Counted from the stretch's first letter, positions 55,320 to 64,000 are shown. The stretch is DNA of 64,000 bases from Actinopolymorpha sp. NPDC004070 (GCF_040610475.1 NZ_JBEXMJ010000003.1:310001-374000), one strand, 5' to 3'. The notes: generated by a model not told the origin, from the letters alone. Program-made: numbers and translations.

Positions 55320-56292
55320 CGCATCCTTCGGCCACGTCCGCCAACTCGACGCGGTCGCCTCCCGGCTGCTGACCGTCCTGGCCGCGGTCACGCCGCTGGT
55401 GGCCGGGATCAACGACATTGACGACTACGCGATCGTCGACAACGACGACACGATCGTCGAGGTGCATGGTTATGCCAAGCAGGGTGCGGGGTTCGGCTAC
55501 TCGGGAGTGCGCGGCCTGAATGCGCTGCTGGCCACCGTCTCGACCTCGACGGTGGCGCCGGTGATCGTGGCGCAGCGGCTGCGCAAAGGCTGGCACACGA
55601 TCGCCTACCCGCATGCCGTCTACGAGGAGTCCACCGGCAAGTGGATCTCCCTGGCGCAGGTCGCCGAAGTACCGTTCCCCGCCTTCAGCGGCAAGAAAAG
55701 GAAGGGCGACCGGGAGCCTGGCCGGCTGGTGGTCCGCCGCATCCCCGACATCAACTCCACACCCGCACCCGGGCAGGACGGCCTGTTCGACATCTGGCGG
55801 TTCCACGCCTTCTTCACCACCGTGCCCGACGACATGATGAACACCGTAACTGTTGAAGGACTCAGCACTCGCGCACCTATCCCTCAGCCAGGTTCGCTGT
55901 GAACGCGGCCTGGCTCGTCCTGGCCGTGATGGCGTTCAACCTGACCCGCGCCGCGGCCACGCTCACGGGACCAGCGTTGGCCCTGGCGACCACCGCCACC
56001 ATCCGCCGCAAGCCTGATTGCTGTCCCCGCACGCCTGGCATCCTCCGCCCGACGGATCGCCCTGCACCTGCCGACCACCTGCCCTGGGAAACCGCATGGA
56101 GCCGCCTGTTCACCAACACGTGCGGGCCGCCAACCCCGGCAACGACCTGACCACCCAGCCGCAACGGCGCAACCCGGGAACCTCGGACGTGGACACCCTG
56201 GCAACCACGCAAGGCGCCAGCCCCTGCCCCACAACGACCACACCGCCAACCCACACCGGAAACGATCAACCACAGATCGTCGGTGGATTCGG
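55320..56292 (+). mobile_element. Degenerate IS1380-family insertion sequence (right copy)
   Basis: A decayed transposase. From base 55327 it reads FGHVRQLDAVASRLL, then DIDDTI-like and GYAKQGAGFGYSG segments typical of IS1380-family transposases. After LRKG (near 55590) about 60-70 residues carrying catalytic residues are deleted. The frame shifts near 55870, continues NAAWLVLAVMAFNLTRAAATL, and shifts again near 56012. The 3' end at 56292 matches the left remnant in inverted orientation. The N-terminal region is largely missing. It is immobile. Confidence 0.82.
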
Positions 56293-56436
56293 GCTCAGTC
56301 ACCGAGGCGTCGAGAACCGCGCTCGCAGAGTCCAACGCGAAACGCCTGGAGAGGAGGTTGCACGGCGTCGTGCACCTCGGGCATGAAAGGTACATCAGGA
56401 CGCGGCCGGCAACGCTCGCCGACGCGGTAGGCCAGG

Positions 56437-56618
56437 CATGTACAAGTCGCTGACGTGCCGGGCATCACGAGCCCGGAACAGGGACGCTGGACTGGGCGAA
56501 GCTGCTCAACGACCTCCAGGCGTCCGGCTACAGCGGTCCGCTCGGCCTCGTATACCAGCCAGCCGTGGAGTCCGTCGCATCGACGGCGGCGCTTCGCCGC
56601 ATGATGGCGCAGGGTTAG
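56437..56618 (+). pseudogene. C-terminal fragment of a hydroxypyruvate isomerase-like TIM barrel protein
   Basis: Two adjoining frames give HVQVADVPGI and then HEPGTGTLDWAKLLNDLQ followed by SGYSGPLGLVYQP, ending at TAG 56616. This is the familiar C-terminal signature of hydroxypyruvate isomerase and related sugar-phosphate epimerase/isomerases. A one-base frameshift sits at 56466, and a stop codon lies directly upstream. The rest of the gene is absent. Confidence 0.7.
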
Positions 56619-56765
56619 AGACTGTGCTTCGACCGTGGCCGATGGCTGCGGGCTGGCCGGCCCGGTCAAGGGGGGCTTCCCGCGCAGGCATGATCTGGAT
56701 GCCCACGCGGTCGAGATGCCAGCGACACATTCGCCGGTCAGAGCGGGTGCGCCTGGGACAAGTAG

Positions 56766-56792
56766 CCCAGGCCGGAGAACATCCGGCCTGGG
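56766..56792. terminator. Perfect 11-base-pair hairpin
   Basis: CCCAGGCCGGA pairs completely with TCCGGCCTGGG around the loop GAACA. There is no U tract. It lies in a gene-free stretch between the isomerase fragment and the convergent secreted-protein gene, so it may act as a terminator for either direction. Confidence 0.55.
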
Positions 56793-56854
56793 ATTCGTTC
56801 GCGACGGAACGTCAGTTGCCAACACCTTTGCGAACACGAACTCTGGCACGCGGT

Positions 56855-56896
56855 GGCGGGGAAGGGCCCACCGCTGGGATGAATCCTTTCCCCGCC
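56855..56896 (-). terminator. Terminator hairpin downstream of the secreted beta-helix gene
   Basis: GGCGGGGAAGGG (56855-56866) pairs with CCTTTCCCCGCC (56885-56896) with one G-U pair. It lies 56 bases downstream of the stop of the - strand gene ending at 56952, where a terminator is expected. Confidence 0.6.
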
Positions 56897-56951
56897 ACCC
56901 AGGCGCCGTCAGGTCACGTGAGGCCTGCGTGCACCAGGCTGAGCTTCGTTA

Positions 56952-57782
56952 CTACATGCACTGTCCTCGAACCTTCGCGGCGGTATTGGGTGCGCCGACG
57001 AAGGGATTCTGGTTTCCGAAGCAGGACAGTTTCCCGCCGGCAACGTTGTTCTGTACCGTCTTGGAGCCTTCGCCGGCGTTGTCGCGGATCCGGATGTTCC
57101 CGCCGACGAGGTTGTTGAGGACATCGAGCATGTCCCCGTCGTTGGTGTAGCTGTGGGTCACCGAGAGGTTCCCCCCGACGACGGTTCCCGCGCACCCGAC
57201 ACTGGGGTCTCCGATCGCGATGAAGCCGGTGTTGCGCCGCAGCGAGGTGTTCCCCCCGACTCGGTTGCCGCAAAGGGCGTCCTCGATGAGGGCGTCTGGT
57301 GCAGGGCGGCCCTTCTTCATCCACACGCTGCCCCCGATCTGGTTGTCTTCTGCCTGCAGCACCGCGTGGGCGTAACTGAGCAGGTCGCCCCCGATTCTGT
57401 TGTCGGCGGCGCCCAGAATCGCGTTCTTCTTGACGATGACGTTTGCGGCCACGGCCGAGTTGGTCAGGATGCACATCTTGCCTGGCGGCACCGTGATGCT
57501 GTCGACATTCACACCGTCCAGAACCTGGTTCTTGCACTTCACATGGCCGGAGTAGCTCGACGCGTTCAGTTGCGACCGCCACTCCTGTCCGTGGGTTCGG
57601 GCCGCGATCATCGTCCGCAGGAGGCGGAGTTGTCCGTCCACACTGTGCGAGTGGTCGTGAGCCTGGACGGCGCCTTGTTGGCTGGCGAAGCCCGGCGAGG
57701 CCGACACCGCCACCGTGATCAGCGAGCTCGCGACCAGCGCGAGCGCCCTGGTCGTACGCGTGCTGCGTTTGGTTTTCCGCAT
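56952..57782 (-). CDS. Secreted protein with beta-helix-like repeats
   Basis: A 276-residue protein with a signal peptide (RKTKRSTRTTRALALVASSL and an ALA-type cleavage region before SPGFASQ). The mature part consists of irregular repeats built on N(K/R)IGG or VGGN elements (NRIGGDL, NQIGGSV, NRVGGNT, VVGGNLSV, LVGGNIRI), each about 20-30 residues, typical of a right-handed parallel beta-helix with Asn ladders. Cys residues occur near the start, middle and end. ATG 57782 follows GAGAGGGG. No catalytic residues are recognised. A cell-surface or extracellular polymer-binding role is possible; function unknown. Confidence 0.75.
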   Translation of the reverse strand: MRKTKRSTRTTRALALVASSLITVAVSASPGFASQQGAVQAHDHSHSVDGQLRLLRTMIAARTHGQEWRSQLNASSYSGHVKCKNQVLDGVNVDSITVPPGKMCILTNSAVAANVIVKKNAILGAADNRIGGDLLSYAHAVLQAEDNQIGGSVWMKKGRPAPDALIEDALCGNRVGGNTSLRRNTGFIAIGDPSVGCAGTVVGGNLSVTHSYTNDGDMLDVLNNLVGGNIRIRDNAGEGSKTVQNNVAGGKLSCFGNQNPFVGAPNTAAKVRGQCM

Positions 57783-57944
57783 GAGTATTGCCCCTCTCAA
57801 CCCCAGCGGGCTCCAATGCGGAATCCTGCCCGCCGTGTGGAGCGCCTTGCCCCCATGAGCATCCCGCCCGACGACGCCCGCGGAACGCCATCGACCGAAA
57901 CATCGTTGACCGAACCACCGACATCACGGCGAACCGTCAGGCAC

Positions 57945-58667
57945 CTACTGACACACCACCGTCAGGCACCTACCGGGACAGCCCAGGACGAGCGTCTTCC
58001 TGTCGTGCGCCACTCTCATGTCCGTGCTCGTGTCATCCGTCGACGGAGGAGGAGGTGGGGGCGGTGCTCGCATGAATCGCAGAGGACCCTGCGGGTGGCT
58101 CTCGCCTCGCGTCTCGGCGAGGGCGTGTGCCAGCCAGCCGCGGGCCTCAGCCGCCGATAGCGGTGCCGTCGCTGCGAAGTCCGCCTCATCCTTGGGGCGA
58201 GCATTGATGCCCTTGTACAGAAGGACCAGCTCCGGACGCAGGTACGGGATACCGTCCGCGGTGTGTGCGATCGCCTCGGCATAGGGGCGGCGGACGTTCC
58301 TGTCTGAGGAGCAGTGCCAGTTCGCGCCGTCGTCGGGAAGCGCATCACTGTCCGTGCCTACGGATGGATGGGTCGACCGCTTCCTGCCGCCGGGGCGCAG
58401 AGTGGTGCTGTTCCCACCTGTCGCCATGCCCGAGCGGCGCAGCCAGGATGCGTAGCCCAACCGCTGATGGCTGCGCATCACGACAGCGACCTGGAAGGTC
58501 GGGTCGATGTCGATGCCCTTTGGGCCACGCCTTTGACTGCTACGTCGGCCACGTACTCCTCCCGTAGCCCCGGGGCTCGACGGATGCGCCTCGGCGAGGC
58601 TGATCCGGTCGAGCGCGCCGCGCTCGATGAGGGCATCGATCCAATGACTCTCCGACCCTCGTACCAC
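57945..58667 (-). pseudogene. Degraded nucleotidyltransferase-domain gene
   Basis: Open for 240 codons, but only the part around NWHCSSDRNVRRPYAEAI to GIPYLRPELVLLYKGINARP and KDEADF looks like a real protein. That pattern is typical of the C-terminal half of small nucleotidyltransferase-like (aminoglycoside adenylyltransferase-related) proteins. The preceding half has Ser/Arg-rich shadow composition and lacks the GS-D-x-D nucleotidyltransferase signature, and the last 40 residues contain a Pro run. I read it as a frameshifted remnant. Confidence 0.55.
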
Positions 58668-58705
58668 CCAGAGCGTCTGGGGGACTCAGCCAACCGTCGG
58701 TGTCG

Positions 58706-59200
58706 TCAGGACCTGTGTGGCGCCGACCGCGTGACGTTGAAGCGGCGCAGGGCCGATCCGCTGAGCGACGCGATCTTCTCCAGGACCGCGAGGCAATGTG
58801 CGTTTGGAACACCCGACTGCGGCCAGTATGCACCGAGCGCTCCCACCGGCTCGCCATCGATGATTGGGCACATCATCATGCTGTGGACCGGCGTTGGTAG
58901 GTGCGCCACCTTCGCGGCCCGGCTGTCTTTGTGAATGTCAGGCGCCACAGCTGTTGTCGCATGAAGTATTGCCCAGCCGCTAAGGCATCCGTCTATCGGG
59001 AAACTCTGGCCAAGCCACAATGGGATGTCCGAGTCCACCGCTACGTGGCGGCATTGGTCCTCGTCTTTGAGGACGAAGCATACGCCTGCGGCACCGGTGA
59101 GTTCCCGAGTGGAGCGACACACTTCAGCTTGTAGATCCTCATAGGATATACACCTCTCGAAGCGTGCTTCGAGGTGACGGAATGGGTTCGCGCGATCCAT
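58706..59200 (-). CDS. Stand-alone GAF-domain protein
   Basis: A 164-residue protein consisting of one GAF domain: LTGAAGVCFVLKDEDQCRHV, a central SFPIDGCLSGWAI segment, and a strand with VHSMMMCPIIDGEPVGALG. It starts at ATG 59200 behind GGGAGG. GAF domains bind small ligands or tetrapyrroles and usually regulate a fused kinase, cyclase or phosphatase. No such partner follows, so this is either a short sensor protein or the surviving N-terminus of a larger signalling gene. Confidence 0.75.
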   Translation of the reverse strand: MDRANPFRHLEARFERCISYEDLQAEVCRSTRELTGAAGVCFVLKDEDQCRHVAVDSDIPLWLGQSFPIDGCLSGWAILHATTAVAPDIHKDSRAAKVAHLPTPVHSMMMCPIIDGEPVGALGAYWPQSGVPNAHCLAVLEKIASLSGSALRRFNVTRSAPHRS

Positions 59201-60443
59201 GACAACCTCCCGTTCCTACTCGGAGTGTGGATTGGACGAGCCACTGTGCCGGAGGTTCAGATCCGGCCGAACGTCCATGCGGACATGCTTGGCGGGGCTC
59301 GCGCCGAGGGCGCGGTCTTCATCGGCGTCGTAGACAGCCCCGCGACACGGTCGTCTCGTCGTGGCCTAACAGCCGATTCTGGCTCGCATGTGGGAACCAC
59401 TCCCATCAGACGGCCGGGCCATCAACCTGATGCAGTTCGGCAGATCCTGAACCGGCAGGTCCCGGACGCGATGTTCCGCAGTCGGATAGCGACCGTCAAT
59501 TGGCATCCATGAACCCCAGCTAAGCCCGTGGGAAGCGGCCGGGCATCGCGGCTCCCACGTATTGCACCAATCTTGAGCGCCCCCACGAGGACTCCCCGGA
59601 AACCGGTATGTCCAATCACGACTGGTTCGCTCATGAGGTTATTGACGGTACTTTGACCGTCGTTTGATTCAAAAACCTTTCTTAGCCCTCGATAGTCGCC
59701 CGCATATGTCGGCTCTGCCCGGCATGGCGCCGGTGCGAGGTATGCCCGGCCGCCCTGAAGCGTCTGGCAACAAACCCGTCACCTCGCGAAGGCGATCGGT
59801 TGTAGCGACATCCAGCCCGACGAGATCAACGGAGACAATGGCGGGTGACCGAGCCGTCCGGCTCGGCGGCCACCACGACCGCCGCACGGGCCGAAAGACG
59901 ATCGTGGATCTCCGACCGAAAACGGGACGCCGACGACCTTCTGCGACTGGGCTGGTTGGTGCGAAAGCTCAGGCCCGGCCACGCCGTGTCGAACACCCGA
60001 CGCCGACCACATCGAGGTGCTCACTTTTCCAGTCTTCGGATGGCGTCCGCGCACCGCGGGTGCGGGTCCCGGCCGTCAGCGGCAGACGATCCCCAAATGG
60101 GAGTGCACCCGGGCGGTCCACTCACTGGACGTCCGTCTCTTGCGCCGTCAGTAGTATCAGCGTATGCGCGGGAGAATGTAGAGTCGGTTTCGGAAATGTC
60201 GCGGCCTCGCTAATGCCCCCAACGCGGCACGGTCGTGGCGCGCCCCCGAGTGGCTCCAGCGGATCGTTGAACGTCGCAGTATTCGGCGTTCGAGGCCCTG
60301 CCCTGATGATAGGGAGGCTCCGCAATGCAACACCCGCGATGCGGAGATCGTGGCCTGACTGACCAACGACCGCTCACAACGTGACTGGGGGCATGGTTTC
60401 GGCGGTAGTGAACGACGTAGGCTGCCAGCGTGGGAGGTATACC
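59201..60443. other. 1.2 kb without a supportable gene
   Basis: Several frames are open for 100-230 codons on both strands, but none shows a ribosome-binding site, coherent composition or a recognisable motif. An inverted repeat GACGGT-ACTTTG-ACCGTC lies at about 59645-59662. A short AT-richer stretch follows it (59660-59690). The region is probably decayed sequence plus the promoter of the GYD gene. Confidence 0.45.
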
Positions 60444-60764
60444 ATGCCGAAATTCCTGGTGCAGGGTAGTTATACGGAGTCTGGTGCGAAAGGCTTGCTC
60501 GACAAGGGCGGCAGCGCGCGAAAGTTGGCTGTCGAGGATATTTCGAGACAACTGGGCTGCACCCTCGAGGCCATGTATTTCGCTTTCGGATCAGATGATG
60601 TTTACAGCATTATCGAGGCTCCGGACAACGCCTCGATCGCAGCCCTGAGTCTGGCAGTCGCGGCCAGTGGCACTGTCACGACCAAGACGGTCGTCCTGTT
60701 GACGCCTGAGGAGGTCGATGCGGCCGCGGGGAAGCCCGTCACATTCCGGCCGCCAGGTGTCTGA
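60444..60764 (+). CDS. GYD-domain protein
   Basis: A 106-residue protein of the GYD family: KFLVQGSYTESGAKGLL at the start, then SRQLGCTLEAMYFAFGSDDVYSI and a final LLTPEEVDAA. The family folds as a ferredoxin-like dimer and has no firmly established function. ATG 60444 is preceded by GGGAGGT. Length is normal for the family. It stands alone between a gene-free stretch and a reductase fragment. Confidence 0.85.
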   Translation: MPKFLVQGSYTESGAKGLLDKGGSARKLAVEDISRQLGCTLEAMYFAFGSDDVYSIIEAPDNASIAALSLAVAASGTVTTKTVVLLTPEEVDAAAGKPVTFRPPGV

Positions 60765-61090
60765 TCCTTAAGTTTTGGCTGGCAGTCCAACGGATTAGAC
60801 GGTAGGCAGATGACCGGGTGACAACAACCTGAGACACGTGCGCCGGCGGGACCGCGGAAGGCGCGGTCGCGAAGCTCGTACGGCGTGGTGGGTTCGACGG
60901 CCTGGGTGGCCTTCTCCGTACGTGCGCTCGAGTTGGGGATTCGCGCGACGCTGGTATTGCCGCCGGCGCTCGGCGACACCAGCATTGGCACCGCTTCCGT
61001 CCTCGCGGTGAGGCGGACAGCTTCACTGATGGCAACATCCAACTTGCCCAAGCAATCGTCGTTGCAAAGCCCCCGTTCTGCACCGCGGCG

Positions 61091-61249
61091 ACGCCCATTC
61101 CCGGTTCCCGGCAGATCGAACGGATCCAGGAGAACCTCGCCGCCGTCGACGCTCGTCTCAGCTCAGGCGAGATCGACGAGATCGACCGGCGGACCGCGGC
61201 CCTGACCGTTAGTGGCGCCCGCGGCAGCGGCCACGAAAGCTACTGCTGA
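61091..61249 (+). pseudogene. C-terminal fragment of an aldo/keto reductase
   Basis: The frame reads TPIPGSRQIERIQENL, then AAVDARLSSGEIDEIDRRT, and stops at TGA 61247. This is the conserved cofactor-binding end of aldo/keto reductases (PIPG-x-R/K-x2-x2-E-N). Nothing upstream in any frame provides the barrel, although the segment LAQAIVVAKPPFCTAA just before may belong to it in part. It is a remnant. Confidence 0.65.
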
Positions 61250-61294
61250 TCCACCCGGTGTGCTCATCCGCCGTCACCAGGGAAGGAAACCAAC

Positions 61295-61519
61295 GTGTCT
61301 GACGACAACCCGACAGCCACCCAACGTCTGGGCGGGGACTTCGCCCCGAAGCTGGCCGAGCTCACCGACGACATCTTGTTCGGCCACGTGTGGGAACGCG
61401 CCGAACTGTCGAAGCGGGACCGCCGTCTGGTCATGGTGGCCAGCCTGGTCACTTCCGGCAGCACCGATCAGCTCGTCGGACTCGCCACCTCCAAGCAGAA
61501 AGGAACCTCTCATGGTTGA
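61295..61519 (+). pseudogene. Truncated carboxymuconolactone decarboxylase-family gene
   Basis: A 74-residue frame from GTG 61295 behind GGAAGG. The first ~60 residues (LTDDILFGHVWERAELSKRD, then RRLVMVASLVTSGSTDQL) match the N-terminal part of the carboxymuconolactone decarboxylase/AhpD family, normally about 120-140 residues. The part carrying the catalytic Cys region is missing and replaced by a short unrelated tail. Its stop overlaps the start of the SDR gene (ATGGTTGA), so it may still be translated as a leader that couples to that gene. Confidence 0.65.
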
Positions 61520-62258
61520 CGACCACGCCGCCGGCCCAGGCACCGGCCAGGTCGCCGTGATCACCGGTGCGTCTTCCGGGATCGGCGCCGCGACGGCTCG
61601 TGCCCTCGCCGCTCAGGGCTACCGGCTGGCGCTGCTGGCCCGTCGCGTCGACCGCCTCGAGCGGCTGGCGACCGAACTCGGCAGCGGAAGCCTGGCGATC
61701 GCCGCCGACGTCACCGACCGCGATGCCCTGCTAGCGGCAGCAGACCGTGTCCAGCGGGAACTGGGCGGGGCCGACATGCTGGTCAACAACGCGGGCGTGA
61801 TGTTGCTCGGCCCCTTCGGGTCCGAGCAACACGAAGAGGCACGGCGGATGGTCGAGGTCAACCTGCTCGGCGCGATGACCGCCACCGAGGTGTTCCTGCC
61901 GCAGCTGCGCCAGGGCGGTGGAGACCTGGTGAACATCTCCTCCGTCGCCGGCCGGACCGCCCGCGCCGGCAACGCTGTCTACTCCGCCACCAAGTGGGGT
62001 ATGAACGGCTGGTCGGAGGCACTGCGGCAAGAGCTGCAGCCGGACATCCGCGTCATCGTGATCGAGCCCGGCGCGGTCGCTACCGAACTCACCGATCACA
62101 TCACCGATCCCTCCACCAAGCAGAACACCGAGCAGTTCTACGCCCAGCTGGCCATTACCGCCGAGGACGTCGCCGATGTGATCGCGTTCGCGGTCACCCG
62201 CCCCCGCCGGATGACACTCAACGAGATCCTGATCCGGCCGACCGCTCAACTCCTCTGA
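61512..62258 (+). CDS. Short-chain dehydrogenase/reductase
   Basis: A 248-residue classical SDR. The Rossmann motif TGASSGIG lies at the N-terminus, NNAG follows, and the catalytic Ser and Tyr-x3-Lys appear as ISSVAG and YSATK. The end has a PG-V-T-like segment (EPGAVATELTDH). ATG 61512 has AAAGGAA upstream and overlaps the end of the truncated decarboxylase gene. It reduces or oxidises a small carbonyl substrate with NAD(P)(H); the substrate is unknown. Confidence 0.88.
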   Translation: MVDDHAAGPGTGQVAVITGASSGIGAATARALAAQGYRLALLARRVDRLERLATELGSGSLAIAADVTDRDALLAAADRVQRELGGADMLVNNAGVMLLGPFGSEQHEEARRMVEVNLLGAMTATEVFLPQLRQGGGDLVNISSVAGRTARAGNAVYSATKWGMNGWSEALRQELQPDIRVIVIEPGAVATELTDHITDPSTKQNTEQFYAQLAITAEDVADVIAFAVTRPRRMTLNEILIRPTAQLL

Positions 62259-62556
62259 CGAGCGACGCCCAAGCCGACCCGAAGGACCCGTCTGAGACGT
62301 CTGCTAGTGCTATCGGCTCTGTTGGGGACTGCAGGTCGCGTTCCTCAGCCCCGCCCTGACGCTGAACCTGGTCACCCTTCTACGGCGCCACCCACCGTTG
62401 AGTCGGCTGGGTGCTCGCGATCTGGAACGCCAGCGGCCCGGCGACTCCGCCGACGCGGGATGAACCGCTCGTCGGCCGCGCAGGTCGTGCTGATCACTAC
62501 CGCCTTCGTGCTGCTGCAGGCCACCAACGCCACCGGCATGACGCTCCTCATGTCTG

Positions 62557-62655
62557 CCGGCTGACGGTGTGGCGTTCCTGGTACTCGCTCATGTCGATCC
62601 GGACCATGTTGTCCTCGGTGTCGAACAACGCGGCCGCGAGCGACCTGGCGAGCTC
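62557..62655 (-). pseudogene. Antisense fragment of clpB
   Basis: Read on the - strand, 33 codons give [16 protein letters not shown] followed by [17 protein letters not shown]. This is the stretch just after the Walker A motif of the second AAA+ domain of ClpB. Both ends are abrupt. One end falls at the palindrome GAGCTC (62650-62655), exactly where a + strand oxidoreductase fragment begins. It is a piece of a housekeeping chaperone gene, not a functional gene. Confidence 0.7.
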
Positions 62656-62924
62656 TTCGATGGCAAGCACTACCGGCTCGCGCATCCGGTCGACAGCCCG
62701 CGTCCGATCAACCGGCCGCCGATCCTGGTCGGCGGCACGGGTGAACGGAAGACCTTGCGGTTGTCGCGCAGTACGCCGAGGCGTGCAACGTCTTCGACAT
62801 TCCCGACAGCCGCAGGACGGTCCGACCCAAGCTGTGCGTGCTGGCCGACCACTGCGCGAACGTCGGTCGCCCCTACGACGACATGGAGAAGACGATCGGC
62901 ACCCGGCTCGCGCCGGCGCAGTAG
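62653..62924 (+). pseudogene. Fragment of an LLM-class F420-dependent oxidoreductase
   Basis: The frame reads [18 protein letters not shown], then [16 protein letters not shown]. After a one-base loss near 62760 it continues [16 protein letters not shown], ending [20 protein letters not shown] and a TAG at 62922. These are typical of the C-terminal half of luciferase-like, F420-dependent oxidoreductases. The N-terminal half is missing and a clpB fragment in opposite orientation abuts it. Confidence 0.75.
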
Positions 62925-62952
62925 TTTGCGGAACGCCGTGCGGGCTCTACGC

Positions 62953-64000
62953 TCAGGCTCCTGGCTGGAACACCGCCCGCACACACCCGTCCATCTTCTC
63001 CTTGAACATCTCGTATCCCCGCGGCGCCTCACTCAACGGCATGACGTGAGTGGCGAGGTGGGAAGGGTCGAGTTCGCCTTTGGACATCCGCTCCAACAGC
63101 ATTGGGATGTAGCGGTGCCCATGCTGTTGGGCGGACCGTATCGTCAGGCCCTTGTTCATCACGGCACCGAGCGGAAACTTGTCCACCACGCCGGCGAACA
63201 CGCCGAGGATGAAGATGCTCCCGCCCTTGCGGCAGGCGCGGATCGCCTCCCGGACCGCGATCGGCCGATCGGTCTGCAGCCGCAACTGCTGCTTGATCTG
63301 GTCGTACACGTACGCCGCGCCAGGGCTGTGCGCCTCGAGCCCGACCGCCTCGATACACACGTCGGGTCCACGACCACCGCTACGCTCGCGGAGTTCGGCC
63401 TCGACATCGGTCTCGGTGTAGTCGAGCGTGTCCGCACCGATGTGTGACTCGACCTGACGCAGGCGTTCTGGGAGCCGATCGATGACGATCACACGTTCCG
63501 CGCCCAGCAACATCGCCGCTCGCGCGGCCATCTGGCCCACTCCGCCGGCACCCCAGACCGCAACGACGTCCCCGGCCCGCACACCGCCGAGGTCCGCGCC
63601 CATCCACCCGGTGGGCACCGCGTCGGAGGCGAACAACGCCGTCCGGTCGTGCACTCCGTCCGGGACCGTGAAGGCGCCGCGGTCGGCAAAAGGCACCCGG
63701 ACGTATTCGGCGTGACTCCCGGCGAAGCCGCCCATGGCATGGGAGTACCCGTAGCACCCGCCGATGCCGGCGCCCCACAGCGCCTCCCCGAACTCCGGCT
63801 TCGGGTTTCCGTTGTCACACAGCGACCACATGTCGTGCTTGCAGTACCAGCACTCTCCGCAGCTGATGAACGAGCAGACCACCACCCGGTCACCCACGCG
63901 GTGCTTGCTGACCGACGAGCCCACCTCGACGACCTCGCCCAGGAACTCGTGGCCGAGCACATCTCCTGATCGCATCGCCGGAATGTAGCCGCCTAACAGA
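62953..64000 (-). CDS. Zinc-dependent alcohol/formaldehyde dehydrogenase (5' end outside window)
   Basis: The gene enters from the right edge; 349 codons are visible. Upstream of the first Met the frame continues as GGYIPAM, so the start lies beyond the window. It shows the catalytic zinc region GHEFLGEVVEVG, the structural-zinc Cys set CGECWYCKHDMWSLC, and the Rossmann motif WGAGGVGQMA. A C-terminal region with SGGRGPDVCIEAVG follows. The pattern resembles glutathione-independent formaldehyde dehydrogenase-like members of the medium-chain family. The end VRAVFQPGA is intact. Confidence 0.9.
   Translation of the reverse strand, partial: LLGGYIPAMRSGDVLGHEFLGEVVEVGSSVSKHRVGDRVVVCSFISCGECWYCKHDMWSLCDNGNPKPEFGEALWGAGIGGCYGYSHAMGGFAGSHAEYVRVPFADRGAFTVPDGVHDRTALFASDAVPTGWMGADLGGVRAGDVVAVWGAGGVGQMAARAAMLLGAERVIVIDRLPERLRQVESHIGADTLDYTETDVEAELRERSGGRGPDVCIEAVGLEAHSPGAAYVYDQIKQQLRLQTDRPIAVREAIRACRKGGSIFILGVFAGVVDKFPLGAVMNKGLTIRSAQQHGHRYIPMLLERMSKGELDPSHLATHVMPLSEAPRGYEMFKEKMDGCVRAVFQPGA

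Noticed and set aside
59201..60443. Open frames of 100-230 codons in this gap, including one beginning near 59845
   Set aside because: No ribosome-binding sites, shadow-like composition and no family motif on either strand.

Overview
The window comes from a high-GC actinomycete chromosome. Genes are G+C-rich at the third codon position, starts are a mix of ATG, GTG and TTG, and many genes overlap by four bases. The regulator is SARP-type, and an F420-dependent (LLM class) oxidoreductase remnant is present. I cannot name the genus.

Bases 1-21393 form a defence region on the + strand. It holds a nearly complete type 2 BREX (phage growth limitation-like) operon in the canonical order pglW-pglX-pglY-pglZ-brxD-brxHI. 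pglW is cut by the left window edge. Most junctions overlap by four bases. The pglY-pglZ junction is the exception and indicates a frameshift near the 3' end of pglY. Directly downstream is a much more AT-rich gene for a 1327-residue NACHT-type NTPase with an N-terminal Mrr-like nuclease domain, probably an acquired accessory defence gene.

Bases 21766-48154 are one long - strand operon for an extracellular-type contractile injection system (eCIS, phage-tail-like particle) of the actinobacterial kind. In transcription order it runs: SARP/BTAD regulator, sheath, inner tube, gp51-like baseplate protein, a Pro/Ala-rich protein, DUF4255 (Pvc16-like) cap, AAA+ ATPase, small protein, CIS-tube adaptor, LysM protein, gpD/VgrG-like hub, gp5-like spike, PAAR-like tip, gp25, two J-type baseplate proteins, tail protein I, DUF6519 beta-helix protein, a 1435-residue DUF4157 payload and a 150-residue candidate immunity protein. 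I see no capsid, terminase, portal, lysis genes or recognisable receptor-binding fibre. The payload ends in what looks like a PD-(D/E)xK nuclease.

Bases about 48290-56300 are a mosaic. They contain two different tRNA 3'-end fragments (likely attachment-site scars), a three-subunit molybdenum hydroxylase operon (2Fe-2S, FAD plus extra Fe-S, and Mo subunits), a secreted class A beta-lactamase-fold hydrolase, and two decayed IS1380-family copies in opposite orientation that bracket the segment.

Bases 56300-64000 are gene-poor. Intact small genes remain: a secreted beta-helix-like protein, a GAF protein, a GYD protein, an SDR oxidoreductase, and a zinc alcohol dehydrogenase running off the right edge. 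Between them lie fragments of hydroxypyruvate isomerase, a nucleotidyltransferase, aldo/keto reductase, carboxymuconolactone decarboxylase, ClpB and an LLM oxidoreductase. This is the usual appearance of a decaying accessory region.
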